Virus record (IMG/VR): IMGVR_UViG_3300027749_000011
Location: 1 to 40,257 of that record
Length of the DNA: 40,257 bases
Source of the DNA: a virus
Direction: 5' to 3' (one strand)
The translations under genes and the position numbers were made by a program. The notes beneath the pieces are model-generated. The model ran no database searches, was not told where the DNA came from, and worked only from the letters and a program-made list of their open reading frames with translations. Position 1 is the stretch's first letter. Each line of letters opens with the position of its first letter. Shown piece after piece: positions 15,970 to 23,716 of this stretch.

Positions 15970-16172
15970 TAGCGTGAACCCTTCCGCATAGACTTACCGT
16001 ATTCCTTCTTGCGCATTGCAGGAGTCTCAGACTTCTCATGTTTCAACATTGCTGAACGAGACTTGTACTTTTCACCAGTCTTCTTCTCAACATATCCTTG
16101 AGCAAACTGGCGGCTAGGACCTTTGCTAGGACTTGCCTTCTTAGCAGTAGGACGCTTTTTAGATACAGGCAT
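15969..16172 (-). CDS. Small basic protein (67 aa)
   Basis: MPVSKKRPTAKKASPSKGPS at the N-terminus, then QGYVEKKTGEKYKSRSAMLKHE, a short amphipathic segment that may fold, and a basic end. TAATG overlap on both sides. Nucleic-acid binding is likely from composition; function unknown. Confidence 0.68.
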   Translation of the reverse strand: MPVSKKRPTAKKASPSKGPSRQFAQGYVEKKTGEKYKSRSAMLKHEKSETPAMRKKEYGKSMRKGSR

Positions 16173-16318
16173 TACTTTCCTCTTTTACTTTGACTAATCG
16201 CAATAGCAATCGCTTGCTTGCGAGACTTGACAATGGGACCCTTTTTAAAACCACTATGCAGAGTGCCCACTTTAAATTCATGCATAACTTTTTCCATCTT
16301 GCTTTTCTTAACTGCCAT
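16172..16318 (-). CDS. DUF6496-like small basic protein (48 aa)
   Basis: The long open frame reaches far upstream only as a shadow of the neighbouring gene; the real start is ATG at 16318. The product contains VMHEFKVGTLHSGFKKGPIV and KSRKQAIAIAISQSK, which closely fits the short DUF6496 family of phage and bacterial proteins. It overlaps the upstream gene by 11 bases. Function unknown. Confidence 0.72.
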   Translation of the reverse strand: MAVKKSKMEKVMHEFKVGTLHSGFKKGPIVKSRKQAIAIAISQSKRGK

Positions 16319-16688
16319 ATGCAACACCCGTCTTATCACTAATATCAAGTGCCTTCTGCACTTTAGCCATAGAAGTACCATCAGGTTGAATACCCTGCTT
16401 ACGTGCTTCCTTATACATATCAAGTTCTTTATTCCAACGCTTACCAGTCCAACCACTAGCAATAACATTGCTATTAGCATCACCAGTAGCAAGTTGAAGA
16501 GTTTCAACCTTGCAACCAAAACAACCATCAACATATTCAGTATGTGAATGTTCTTTAGTAAACTGATTCTTTGGTGCTTTATCAAAAGTTTCTTCACAAC
16601 CAGTACAGCCATATAGGGCTGGAACTTGGTTAGTTTTCTCATCAAGTTTCCATTTAAGAACTTTACCTACATGAGAATGTTCAGACAT
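16308..16688 (-). CDS. Zn-binding conserved actinophage protein (126 aa)
   Basis: Two Cys pairs, YGCTGCEE and GCFGCKVETLQLATGDAN, are separated by a His-rich stretch (KEHSHTEY), consistent with one structural Zn. The C-terminal region WNKELDMYKEARKQGIQPDG resembles a conserved actinophage family of unknown function in structural operons. ATG overlaps the stop of the 32-aa gene by one base. Confidence 0.72.
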   Translation of the reverse strand: MSEHSHVGKVLKWKLDEKTNQVPALYGCTGCEETFDKAPKNQFTKEHSHTEYVDGCFGCKVETLQLATGDANSNVIASGWTGKRWNKELDMYKEARKQGIQPDGTSMAKVQKALDISDKTGVAYGS

Positions 16689-16786
16689 TAATTAACCCTT
16701 AAACTAGTTTTATTGATTGCTACACCTTTGCAGCAATCAGCATATGATTCACAGTCCTGTGTGGGGCATCCGGTACGACAAGCCAT
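16688..16786 (-). CDS. Cys-rich microprotein (32 aa)
   Basis: ATG at 16786 shares its A with the stop of the fibre gene, and its TAA shares a base with the next ATG at 16688. The sequence is MACRTGCPTQDCESYADCCK followed by GVAINKTSLRVN, with five cysteines at 3, 7, 12, 18 and 19. The GCPTQD segment resembles the N-terminus of a family of longer actinophage proteins (usually GCPTQDH). This is either a minimal member or a remnant, but both flanking one-base overlaps support translation. Confidence 0.68.
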   Translation of the reverse strand: MACRTGCPTQDCESYADCCKGVAINKTSLRVN

Positions 16787-19098
16787 TACTGGACACGTCC
16801 AAACATACCGTTACCGAAACTATTAGTTACTGCTATTGCTGTACCAACTGTAGGTACATAAGTGTTGCCTAATGCTGAAGAGCCTCCATATAAATAAGGT
16901 GTTAAACCGTATGAAAATCCACCTGCTGTAAATGCAGGGACCGAAGCATTAGTAGCAAAACCTGTTGCACCATTTGTGGCATAAATAAAGAAAGCATAAG
17001 TAGTACCAGCAGTTAAAGTTATGGATGAAAATGTTGCTGTGTTTGTTTGAGCAGAAAGAGAAGCAGTTGAAGAGAATCCATTACCAGATGCACCATTGCT
17101 GAATGTACCAACAGCAAGAGGTGTAATACTTGTAGGAGCGTTAGCATCATTGACTGAAGCAATACCGCCATAGAAAGTCGGTGTACCTGATGCAACACTG
17201 TAAACAACTGATGTCATTTGAATTACTTTGGTAATAGATAAATCAAATGGCATTGTAAAATACGTTGCTCTACAAAGTTGGTTAGGTAAAGCAAGGGTAC
17301 TTGCTAAAAGTTTACGATCTACAATGTCGTAACCTGCACTAGCCAAAGAAGCATTACGGTCAAGACTGTAGGTTTGTGCTGTTCCAGAAATTTTGCTGGC
17401 AGCAATAGCAGCAGATGAAGATACATCAACATTGACAATTAGTGATGAACTGAGAACTCCAGAAGTGTTATTGTGAACAATGCCATTAGTACCAAAACCA
17501 GTAGTTAATGTTGCGCTTGCAGCCGTGATGTTACCACTAGCAGTTACACTACCAGTGGTTACACCACCAGAAGTTTTGATGGAGTCAGAAGCGGTACTAT
17601 TTGTAATAATTTGATTTACAGAACGAATGTTTCCTACACCACTAATTGTTGGAAGTGCGGTAGCACCATCATTTCCAGCACTAACATTTCCATTTGTTGC
17701 AAGAACTGACGCGGCAGCATTTACATCTCCAGAGCCAGTTATTGTAGTTGCCGTAGTTAAACTACCATCATTGATGCTGATGCTTCCACCAGAAGATAAA
17801 CCACCACCAAAACTAGGTGATGTTCCAGAACCAAGGGCAATGCTTGCACCAGAACCAATATTTAAATTACCCGAACCGTCACGCAAAGCCAAAGTATTAG
17901 CAGTTTGAGCATTAGTAGCAGGAGCAGTCTGGGCAGACCAGTTAGTAGTGTCAGATGCGGGAGCAGTAGTGCTTACACCACTAGCGGTAATGCGTTTGTA
18001 AGTTACACCTAAATTGTAAACTAAATCACCAAGTGCATAAGTTGTACCAGTTACCCATTGAACTGCAACAGGAACCGTAATTCGACCTGTTCCACCATTA
18101 CCAACAGCAACAGTACCTGTAACATTTGCAGCTGTGCCAGTAGTGTTCTGATTCAAGGTTGGAATATCACTAGAAACCAGAGCCCTAAAAGAGGCAGTGC
18201 CATCAGCAGCATTAGGTGCAGCGTAAACATACTTCTGGGTTTGAGTGCCAGATAAGTTTCCAGCAGTTGTTGCAGTGGCAGCGTTGCCAGTGATATCGTC
18301 TGAAGTTAAAGCAAGAGTTCCAGTAGCAGTGGGCAAAGTCAATGTACCAGTATTTTTAATTGTACTAATAACTGGACTAGTTAAAGTTTTGTTTGTTAAA
18401 GTTTGTGTAGTTGTTTTATCAACTGTTGTAGCAGTATCAATAGCAATAGTGCCAGTACTAGTAATAGGACTACCACCAGTAGTTAAACCAGTGCCAGCAG
18501 AAATAGAGGTTACACCAGTAGCAGAAGGAGTAGACCATGCAGTTTGATAATCTGTACCTGTACCAGTTCCAACTTTAGATAAGACTTGTCCATCATTGCC
18601 ACCAGCAGGAACACCTTGACCATTAGTTCCATTAGTACCATTTACAACATTAAATGTTGATGTAGTAGAATCAGTGTAATTTATTGTGTATGTATCAGTT
18701 GTGCCTGCCGTGCCATTGCCTGACGAACGCACAATGGAAGTAATACCACGACCATTAGTACCATTAGTACCATTATAAACTTGGAATGTAGTAGTCGAAC
18801 CATTAGTATAAGTAATAGTAAATGTATCTGTAGTTCCTGCAGCACCATTACCAGAAGTACGTGTAATATTAGAAATACCATTACCAGTAGGACCAGCAAC
18901 AGTGCTTGCAGGACCAGTATCACCAGTGTTGCCTTTAGCACCTTGAGGACCTTGGTCATTAGAAATAGTTACAACAGTAGGGTCGGACTCGTCAATAGAA
19001 ACATTAATAGAAGAATACCCTGGAGTGACAACAACATTACTTTCATTAACAGTAACCTGAACAACATCAGGTTCCTGAATAAGAATCTCAGTAGACAT
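16786..19098 (-). CDS. Long tail fibre with collagen-like and beta-repeat segments (770 aa)
   Basis: Residues about 1-45 are beta-rich, followed by a short collagen-like run (GPQGAKGNTGDTGPAS). Two copies of a repeat containing GNGxAGTTDTxTIxYT and NGTNG follow at about 65-165. A long shaft of Thr/Ser/Gly repeats comes next (GTGTSPSFGGGLSSGGSISI), and a folded C-terminal head from about 590 (YFTMPFDLSITKVIQM, TAGTTYAFFIYATNG). Likely trimeric receptor-binding fibre. Lies between the BppU-like gene and the Cys-rich microprotein. Confidence 0.75.
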   Translation of the reverse strand: MSTEILIQEPDVVQVTVNESNVVVTPGYSSINVSIDESDPTVVTISNDQGPQGAKGNTGDTGPASTVAGPTGNGISNITRTSGNGAAGTTDTFTITYTNGSTTTFQVYNGTNGTNGRGITSIVRSSGNGTAGTTDTYTINYTDSTTSTFNVVNGTNGTNGQGVPAGGNDGQVLSKVGTGTGTDYQTAWSTPSATGVTSISAGTGLTTGGSPITSTGTIAIDTATTVDKTTTQTLTNKTLTSPVISTIKNTGTLTLPTATGTLALTSDDITGNAATATTAGNLSGTQTQKYVYAAPNAADGTASFRALVSSDIPTLNQNTTGTAANVTGTVAVGNGGTGRITVPVAVQWVTGTTYALGDLVYNLGVTYKRITASGVSTTAPASDTTNWSAQTAPATNAQTANTLALRDGSGNLNIGSGASIALGSGTSPSFGGGLSSGGSISINDGSLTTATTITGSGDVNAAASVLATNGNVSAGNDGATALPTISGVGNIRSVNQIITNSTASDSIKTSGGVTTGSVTASGNITAASATLTTGFGTNGIVHNNTSGVLSSSLIVNVDVSSSAAIAASKISGTAQTYSLDRNASLASAGYDIVDRKLLASTLALPNQLCRATYFTMPFDLSITKVIQMTSVVYSVASGTPTFYGGIASVNDANAPTSITPLAVGTFSNGASGNGFSSTASLSAQTNTATFSSITLTAGTTYAFFIYATNGATGFATNASVPAFTAGGFSYGLTPYLYGGSSALGNTYVPTVGTAIAVTNSFGNGMFGRVQ

Positions 19099-19442
19099 TA
19101 CTTAGTCACCTCAGCGGTTACAGTAAACTTACCCTCCAGAAGGGCATTGACAGTACCATCAGGATAAACCAATTCAATATCATAAACATAAGTATTAGCA
19201 GCAATACCAGCCATGGTTGCTGCAGAAGCAGTACAAGTAACAGTACCAGCAGCACCACCAAGAGTAATACCTGAACCAGTAGCAAGATTAAGAATCTTCG
19301 TAGTGGAAGTAGTCGATGCACGTACCTGCATACGTGCAGAATAACCAGTCAAATCCCAAACTGTACCACCAGTACTAATAGTAAAACTTAAAGTAAACGT
19401 AGAACCTTGACGTGCCTTAATATTGTACTTGCCAGTATCCAC
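19098..19442 (-). CDS. BppU-like / Ig-like virion protein (114 aa)
   Basis: KYNIKARQGSTFTLSFTIST, WDLTGYSARMQVRAS and YDIELVYPDGTV form the strand pattern of the baseplate-upper-protein N-terminal Ig-like domain, which is often used to attach fibres to the virion. The gene immediately precedes the long fibre, overlapping by one base, so it likely anchors that fibre. Confidence 0.7.
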   Translation of the reverse strand: MDTGKYNIKARQGSTFTLSFTISTGGTVWDLTGYSARMQVRASTTSTTKILNLATGSGITLGGAAGTVTCTASAATMAGIAANTYVYDIELVYPDGTVNALLEGKFTVTAEVTK

Positions 19443-19723
19443 TATGCTTCACCCTTAACATGTAACTCAATATGTTTATCTAAACGGTCTTCAACTTTAT
19501 GCAACTGATAATTCATACCATCAAGTGTGGCTTTAATTTCAGTCACAGTCTTAGCAATATCAGGCAAAGACTTACCACCATTAGCATTAGGCTGAATAGG
19601 GTAAGTATGTTCTTGAATAAAATTCTTTAAAGGAATAACTACAAGCCATTTACCTAAAATTATTGCCATAGTAAAACATGTAGATATAATTCCAACAATT
19701 GCTGCTTTATCTTGAATCGTCAT
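19442..19723 (-). CDS. Membrane-anchored protein with C-terminal coiled coil (93 aa)
   Basis: An N-terminal hydrophobic span (AIVGIISTCFTMAIILGKWLVVI, about 8-30) is followed by a polar loop and an amphipathic helix (IAKTVTEIKATLDGMNYQLH and onward). Layout is like DUF2746 proteins of mycobacteriophages and like small spanin or holin partners, but the gene lies in the head region, far from the lysin. Function unknown. Confidence 0.65.
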   Translation of the reverse strand: MTIQDKAAIVGIISTCFTMAIILGKWLVVIPLKNFIQEHTYPIQPNANGGKSLPDIAKTVTEIKATLDGMNYQLHKVEDRLDKHIELHVKGEA

Positions 19724-19971
19724 TACAAAGCCGTCAGGTTGTATCCAAGAGCCAACAACTCTGCACCAACAGTATCATCAACAGTATATTCATAACCACC
19801 ACGATAAAAATATTGTGCATTAACTAAATCTTCCTCAGTAGGATAACGCATCTCATACCACTGATTATCTACTTTAAGCACACTCACTCCACGATTAAGA
19901 CGATACCGTGAAAAAAGAGGACCTACACCTGCAGGACCTTCTTCAACTGATGGGGTTATAAATTTATACAT
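19723..19971 (-). CDS. Small head-module protein (82 aa)
   Basis: Directly downstream of the coat gene. MYKFITPSVEEGPAGVGPLF, then a beta-rich middle (VSVLKVDNQWYEMRYPTEED) and GYEYTVDDTVGAELLALGY. Similar small proteins follow coat genes in actinophages and may be head-tail or decoration components. Start ATG 19971 with AGGAACACT upstream. Confidence 0.66.
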   Translation of the reverse strand: MYKFITPSVEEGPAGVGPLFSRYRLNRGVSVLKVDNQWYEMRYPTEEDLVNAQYFYRGGYEYTVDDTVGAELLALGYNLTAL

Positions 19972-19998
19972 AGTGTTCCTTTCAGAAACTAACCCTAC

Positions 19999-20019
19999 CC
20001 CCCACCTTGTGGGTGGGGG
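19999..20019 (-). promoter_or_regulatory. GC-rich stem-loop after the coat gene
   Basis: CCCCCACC pairs with GGTGGGGG across a five-base loop. No T-run follows in the leftward direction, so read-through is expected. Possibly reduces transcription past the coat gene or protects the 3' end of coat mRNA. Confidence 0.6.
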
Positions 20020-20038
20020 ATAAGATTAATTACTGAGA

Positions 20039-21223
20039 TTAACCGATTGAAGAACCAGTCTCAATACGGTAAAGCGATTCGTTACGGAATACGTTGAAGC
20101 CAAGAACGCCGTACCAACCCATTGGGCGGTGACGCATCAACTTGTCAACAACTGGACCGATAACCACATGTGGCTCTTCGGCAACTGCTTCCGCAAGTGC
20201 TTGCTGACCAGCAATAAAGGTACGGTATACCTTCGTCTTCTTCTGTGCAGCAATAGTTCCACCTACAGTACCCGTAAGAGTAGTCAGGAAGGTGTAAGCA
20301 CTGGAAGAAGTTACGGTAATCTGGTATGTTGCATTCAGACCAGTAACACCAGTCGTACCAGAAATGGCAATGAAATCACCAGTTGAGTAACCATGAGCAG
20401 ATGAAGTTACAGTAGCGGTAGTTCCATCAAGTGTGATTGCTGAAGGAGCAGTAGCAGAACCACTGTTAGCACCTTCACCAGAAACACGTAGACGTGGAGA
20501 CTCTACGAAGTATGCACCTTCAAATGAGCCGATTTCTCCAGCCCAAATCTGGTCATTGCTCTGGTATGCGTGTGGGTCACGCCAAGCAGCCATACCAGTT
20601 TCTGCACGAAGGTCGTGAGCAACTTCAGGATGAACACCAGCCCAGAACATGCTACCCTTACGAGCAACAGCATTGTTAGCACGCAACTTAGCAACAGCAA
20701 GACGAATGTCTGCTGCACGAAGGTTATCAGTGCTAGTTAGAGCACCAGTAGAAGTCTTACGTGTACCAGAAGTAGCACCGTACACTACGTTAGTACCAGT
20801 AAGAAGTGCAGTCTGTGCAAGTTCATCAACAGAATCTGCCATGTTGTATGCAATAATATTAGCAATTGCAGGGTCAACATCAGCAAGGCTGAAGAGGTTC
20901 AATGCACGAGTAACAAGAACAGCATTACCGTACTCGTTAAGCGTTACAGAAACAGACTTCGGTGTAGCCAAGGCTACTGCATCTGGGTCAACAGTTTCCG
21001 TAAGGTTACCGCTAACACGAGAAAGGTCGTTGTACAACTGGAAAGTTACACTAGAACCAGGATTAGTCAGATTAGCAGGACGCTTATCTGAGATTGAACG
21101 AATCATAGGCTGGGTACGGAGGGCAAACTCGACTAAGCGGTCATATGCCTTTTGTACGAGACCAGCACTACCAGTGCTACCACCTAGGGAGGTGGAAGCG
21201 GTGGAGGTATAGGCGTTAGCCAT
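20039..21223 (-). CDS. Major capsid protein, N4-gp56/P22-like, with inserted beta domain (394 aa)
   Basis: LVQKAYDRLVEFALRTQPMI, GSSVTFQLYNDLS and DPDAVA in the first 85 residues, then VARKGSMFWAGVHPEVAHDL near 187-205 and a C-terminal HRPMGWYGVLGFNVFRNESL, fit the HK97-fold coat family called N4-gp56. Residues about 258-328 (HGYSTGDFIAISG, TGLNATYQITVTSS) form an extra Thr/Ser/Gly-rich beta domain not expected in the minimal fold, probably displayed on the capsid surface. It follows the scaffold gene, with a stem-loop after it. Confidence 0.85.
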   Translation of the reverse strand: MANAYTSTASTSLGGSTGSAGLVQKAYDRLVEFALRTQPMIRSISDKRPANLTNPGSSVTFQLYNDLSRVSGNLTETVDPDAVALATPKSVSVTLNEYGNAVLVTRALNLFSLADVDPAIANIIAYNMADSVDELAQTALLTGTNVVYGATSGTRKTSTGALTSTDNLRAADIRLAVAKLRANNAVARKGSMFWAGVHPEVAHDLRAETGMAAWRDPHAYQSNDQIWAGEIGSFEGAYFVESPRLRVSGEGANSGSATAPSAITLDGTTATVTSSAHGYSTGDFIAISGTTGVTGLNATYQITVTSSSAYTFLTTLTGTVGGTIAAQKKTKVYRTFIAGQQALAEAVAEEPHVVIGPVVDKLMRHRPMGWYGVLGFNVFRNESLYRIETGSSIG

Positions 21224-21254
21224 GTTGGTTTCCTTAAGTTAGATTGATTTGCGA

Positions 21255-21770
21255 TTAAGTACCGTAAATCATTGATAGAATTTCATCGGCACTTCCTGCC
21301 TGATTAAGACGAAGCATCAAATCTTCTTCTCTATCAGGAGATAAAGCACCAGAAGTGACAATATCCATCTGACGAAGAGTAGCCAAATCCTGCTGATTAA
21401 TATCAGTCTGAATTGATTCTTCCTCATTAGATACTGAAACACCAAAGACATCGGAGTACTCATTCAACCAGTTGTCGAACTCTGCACTATTTACATCCAT
21501 ATCTTGTGGAATGAAAGCAGCAATCTTTGGACTGATGCCCTTATTCTCCAATACTGATTTGACGCTGAATTCCCGTTGGTTCTTACGTAATGAACCAAGT
21601 TCGGATTCTAGTTCCTTAATGCGCTTCTCTTTGGCACGGTCTGAACGCCGCAACTTCTTAACAACATCATCACCCGTTGCACGCCTCTGAGGCGTTGGTT
21701 GCTCTTCAAAATCGTCCTCTAAGAAATCATCTTCGAAGTCGTCATACCAGTCTTGATTATTGTTGCTCAT
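21255..21770 (-). CDS. Scaffolding-type protein (171 aa)
   Basis: Very acidic N-terminus (DWYDDFEDDFLEDDFEEQP), then a basic coiled coil (KKLRRSDRAKEKRIKELESE), then a helical C-terminal half. Composition, length and position immediately before the coat gene are classic for an assembly scaffold. Good RBS GGGAGAAGGG upstream. Confidence 0.78.
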   Translation of the reverse strand: MSNNNQDWYDDFEDDFLEDDFEEQPTPQRRATGDDVVKKLRRSDRAKEKRIKELESELGSLRKNQREFSVKSVLENKGISPKIAAFIPQDMDVNSAEFDNWLNEYSDVFGVSVSNEEESIQTDINQQDLATLRQMDIVTSGALSPDREEDLMLRLNQAGSADEILSMIYGT

Positions 21771-21816
21771 CGCAACCCTTCTCCCTTATTATGTTAGTTT
21801 AACGTAGATTCGCACT

Positions 21817-21887
21817 CCCACACAGGGGTATGTGGGTTGGTTTCTACTACCGTTCTTTTACGAGGTAGGGGACGGTCGGTCCTACCT
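21817..21887 (-). promoter_or_regulatory. Two stem-loops in the scaffold leader
   Basis: The 121-base gap before the scaffold gene holds CCCACA/TGTGGG (21817-21836, 8-base loop) and AGGTAGG/CCTACCT (21863-21887, 11-base loop). No clear promoter is visible beside them. They may set mRNA processing that raises scaffold and coat expression relative to upstream genes. Confidence 0.5.
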
Positions 21888-21891
21888 GATT

Positions 21892-22776
21892 CTATAATTG
21901 TCCAGCACGTTCAGTTGAGCCAACGCCAGCACGGAAACGACCAGAACTAAACTGGCCACGTGCCTGTGACTTCAACTGTTGAATCTGCTTAGAGTCTTTA
22001 CCAAGAACATTCACATCTTCAAGACCTGTCAGAAGGTCACCAGAGCCACCAGTCATACGTTGCGTGGCTTGGAGTCCTGCAAGTTCTTGCTGAGTCTTAG
22101 CGTATCCTGCACGTGCATCAGCACGAGTAATACCCATCTTGGCAAGTTCCTCAGCAGAAGTCTGTGTTTGCATACCAAACTCACTAGCAGCAGCACGAAT
22201 GTTTGCTGTAGCAACTTTTTTTTGCAACTCTTTGGCACTCTCAGGACCACCCACGAGGGCTTTAGCAAGGTCTTGACGATTTAATGTGGGGAAATTCTTT
22301 GCAAGTTCAGCCTTAAGATATTGGTCAGCATTATCTATAGCATCGAAAGCACCAGATAGGCGGTCGCTAACTTCACTCAAAGAAACATCATTACCAATAA
22401 CATTAGCAATATTTTCATTACTGCCCAAACTATTGAGTCCATACTTATTGAACTCTTCCTTCATTTGCTGTGCAAGGACACCATATTGGGCTACACTAGG
22501 AATGTGAGAAATGTTTTCACCAGCAGCCTGACGCTTCTTCAAAGCCTCAATACCAGCAAACCGTGCCTTAAAAGATGCAGGTGCTTTATCTGAAGCAAGA
22601 ACTTGGTCAGCAATCTGACTAGTCTGATATCCCTGCTTGTAGAAAGGAGTAGATGCTTTATACAAATCATGAAGCCAAGGAGCTTCAACACTAACATCAG
22701 CAAAATATGGTTTAAAGTAGTCAGCAAAAACTTGATATGCAGGAACTTTTTGTGCCTTAGACTTTTCGTTAGCCAT
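21892..22776 (-). CDS. Helical virion-module protein (294 aa)
   Basis: ATG at 22776 is preferred to a TTG at 22788 because GGAG lies upstream. Predicted mostly helical, with charged segments and repeated Ala/Gln (RFAGIEALKKRQAAGE, VLAQQMKEEFNKYGLN) and a flexible C-terminus (RGQFSSGRFRAGVGST). One base separates it from the preceding stop. Possibly an internal ejection or tail-related protein; not recognised. Confidence 0.66.
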   Translation of the reverse strand: MANEKSKAQKVPAYQVFADYFKPYFADVSVEAPWLHDLYKASTPFYKQGYQTSQIADQVLASDKAPASFKARFAGIEALKKRQAAGENISHIPSVAQYGVLAQQMKEEFNKYGLNSLGSNENIANVIGNDVSLSEVSDRLSGAFDAIDNADQYLKAELAKNFPTLNRQDLAKALVGGPESAKELQKKVATANIRAAASEFGMQTQTSAEELAKMGITRADARAGYAKTQQELAGLQATQRMTGGSGDLLTGLEDVNVLGKDSKQIQQLKSQARGQFSSGRFRAGVGSTERAGQL

Positions 22777-22777
22777 A

Positions 22778-23716
22778 CTAAACTCCAAATCCCATAGCAG
22801 AAGCGAATGATGAAGCCATATCTAAAGCCTCTTTATGTGCCATAGCACCATACTGGAAACGACTATCATCACGAAGAAGATTGCCAAACTCATTAGTTGT
22901 CATCATGCGTGGCTTACCACTAGCATCAGTAGCCTGCAAGGCTCTAGCAATAGTAGGGTCAGTTAACTTGATAGAGTTAACAGGAATGTCAAGCATCTGT
23001 GACATAGTATTAGTGTAGTCTTGTGCAGCATCTTTAAGAGTTAACGTAGGGTCTGCCTTCAACTGGTCAGAGAAACTACCATATAGGGCCACAGCACGTT
23101 TCTGCATGCTATTCTGTACTTTAGTCTGGTCAGTATCTCCCTTAGCAATTTTAATAGTATTACTTAAGGCATCAGCACTACTCAAACCCATATCATTAGC
23201 ATACTTAACTAAAGTATTGTAGGTGTCTCCTGCAGTACCACCAAGTGGTTTACCTGCAGCAATAGTTTTACCAGCAATCTGTTCAGCATAGTTTAAAAGA
23301 TAACTGTTTTCATCAAAAGAATAACTAGTACTAGAACTAGTACTTGTGCTAGTATCAACATTTTTTTTAGTTTTACCTGAACTTGCACTGGCAGAAATAG
23401 TGGCATACTGTTTTTGTAAAGCATTTAGACCTTTGACATATGCAGACTTTTCTGCAGCAGTACCACGACGACCAAGAAGTTTTACAAGAATCTGGTCAAG
23501 TTGTGACTCGGCAGAAATCTTTGGTGTAATACCAGTACTTCTACCACTGCTTGAACCAGATGAAGGATTATTAGTACTACCAATATTATTGTTGGTTGCT
23601 AGACTAAGACTGGCATCTTTTGCATTAATCTTGCCATCTTTATTTACATCCTGTGATGCTAAAGCTTTATCTTTATCATTAATTTTACCATCACCATTGT
23701 AATCATAATCAGTCAT
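22778..23716 (-). CDS. Virion-module protein with N-terminal EF-hand/dockerin-like calcium loops (312 aa)
   Basis: Residues 5-16 (DYNGDGKINDKD) and 23-34 (DVNKDGKINAKD) are two consecutive 12-residue calcium loops with acidic or Asn side chains at positions 1, 3, 5, 9 and 12, as in dockerin type I or paired EF-hands. A Ser/Asn-rich linker follows, then helical segments (AESQLDQILVKLLGRRGTAA, a Ser-rich spacer, and YLLNYAEQIAGKT). Function unknown; calcium may control assembly or release. ATG overlaps the stop of the giant gene. Confidence 0.75.
   Translation of the reverse strand: MTDYDYNGDGKINDKDKALASQDVNKDGKINAKDASLSLATNNNIGSTNNPSSGSSSGRSTGITPKISAESQLDQILVKLLGRRGTAAEKSAYVKGLNALQKQYATISASASSGKTKKNVDTSTSTSSSTSYSFDENSYLLNYAEQIAGKTIAAGKPLGGTAGDTYNTLVKYANDMGLSSADALSNTIKIAKGDTDQTKVQNSMQKRAVALYGSFSDQLKADPTLTLKDAAQDYTNTMSQMLDIPVNSIKLTDPTIARALQATDASGKPRMMTTNEFGNLLRDDSRFQYGAMAHKEALDMASSFASAMGFGV

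Noticed and set aside
16319-16645. Upstream extension of the 48-aa DUF6496-like gene
   Set aside because: Leu/Val-rich out-of-frame reading of the 126-aa gene; the ATG at 16318 begins the recognisable family sequence.
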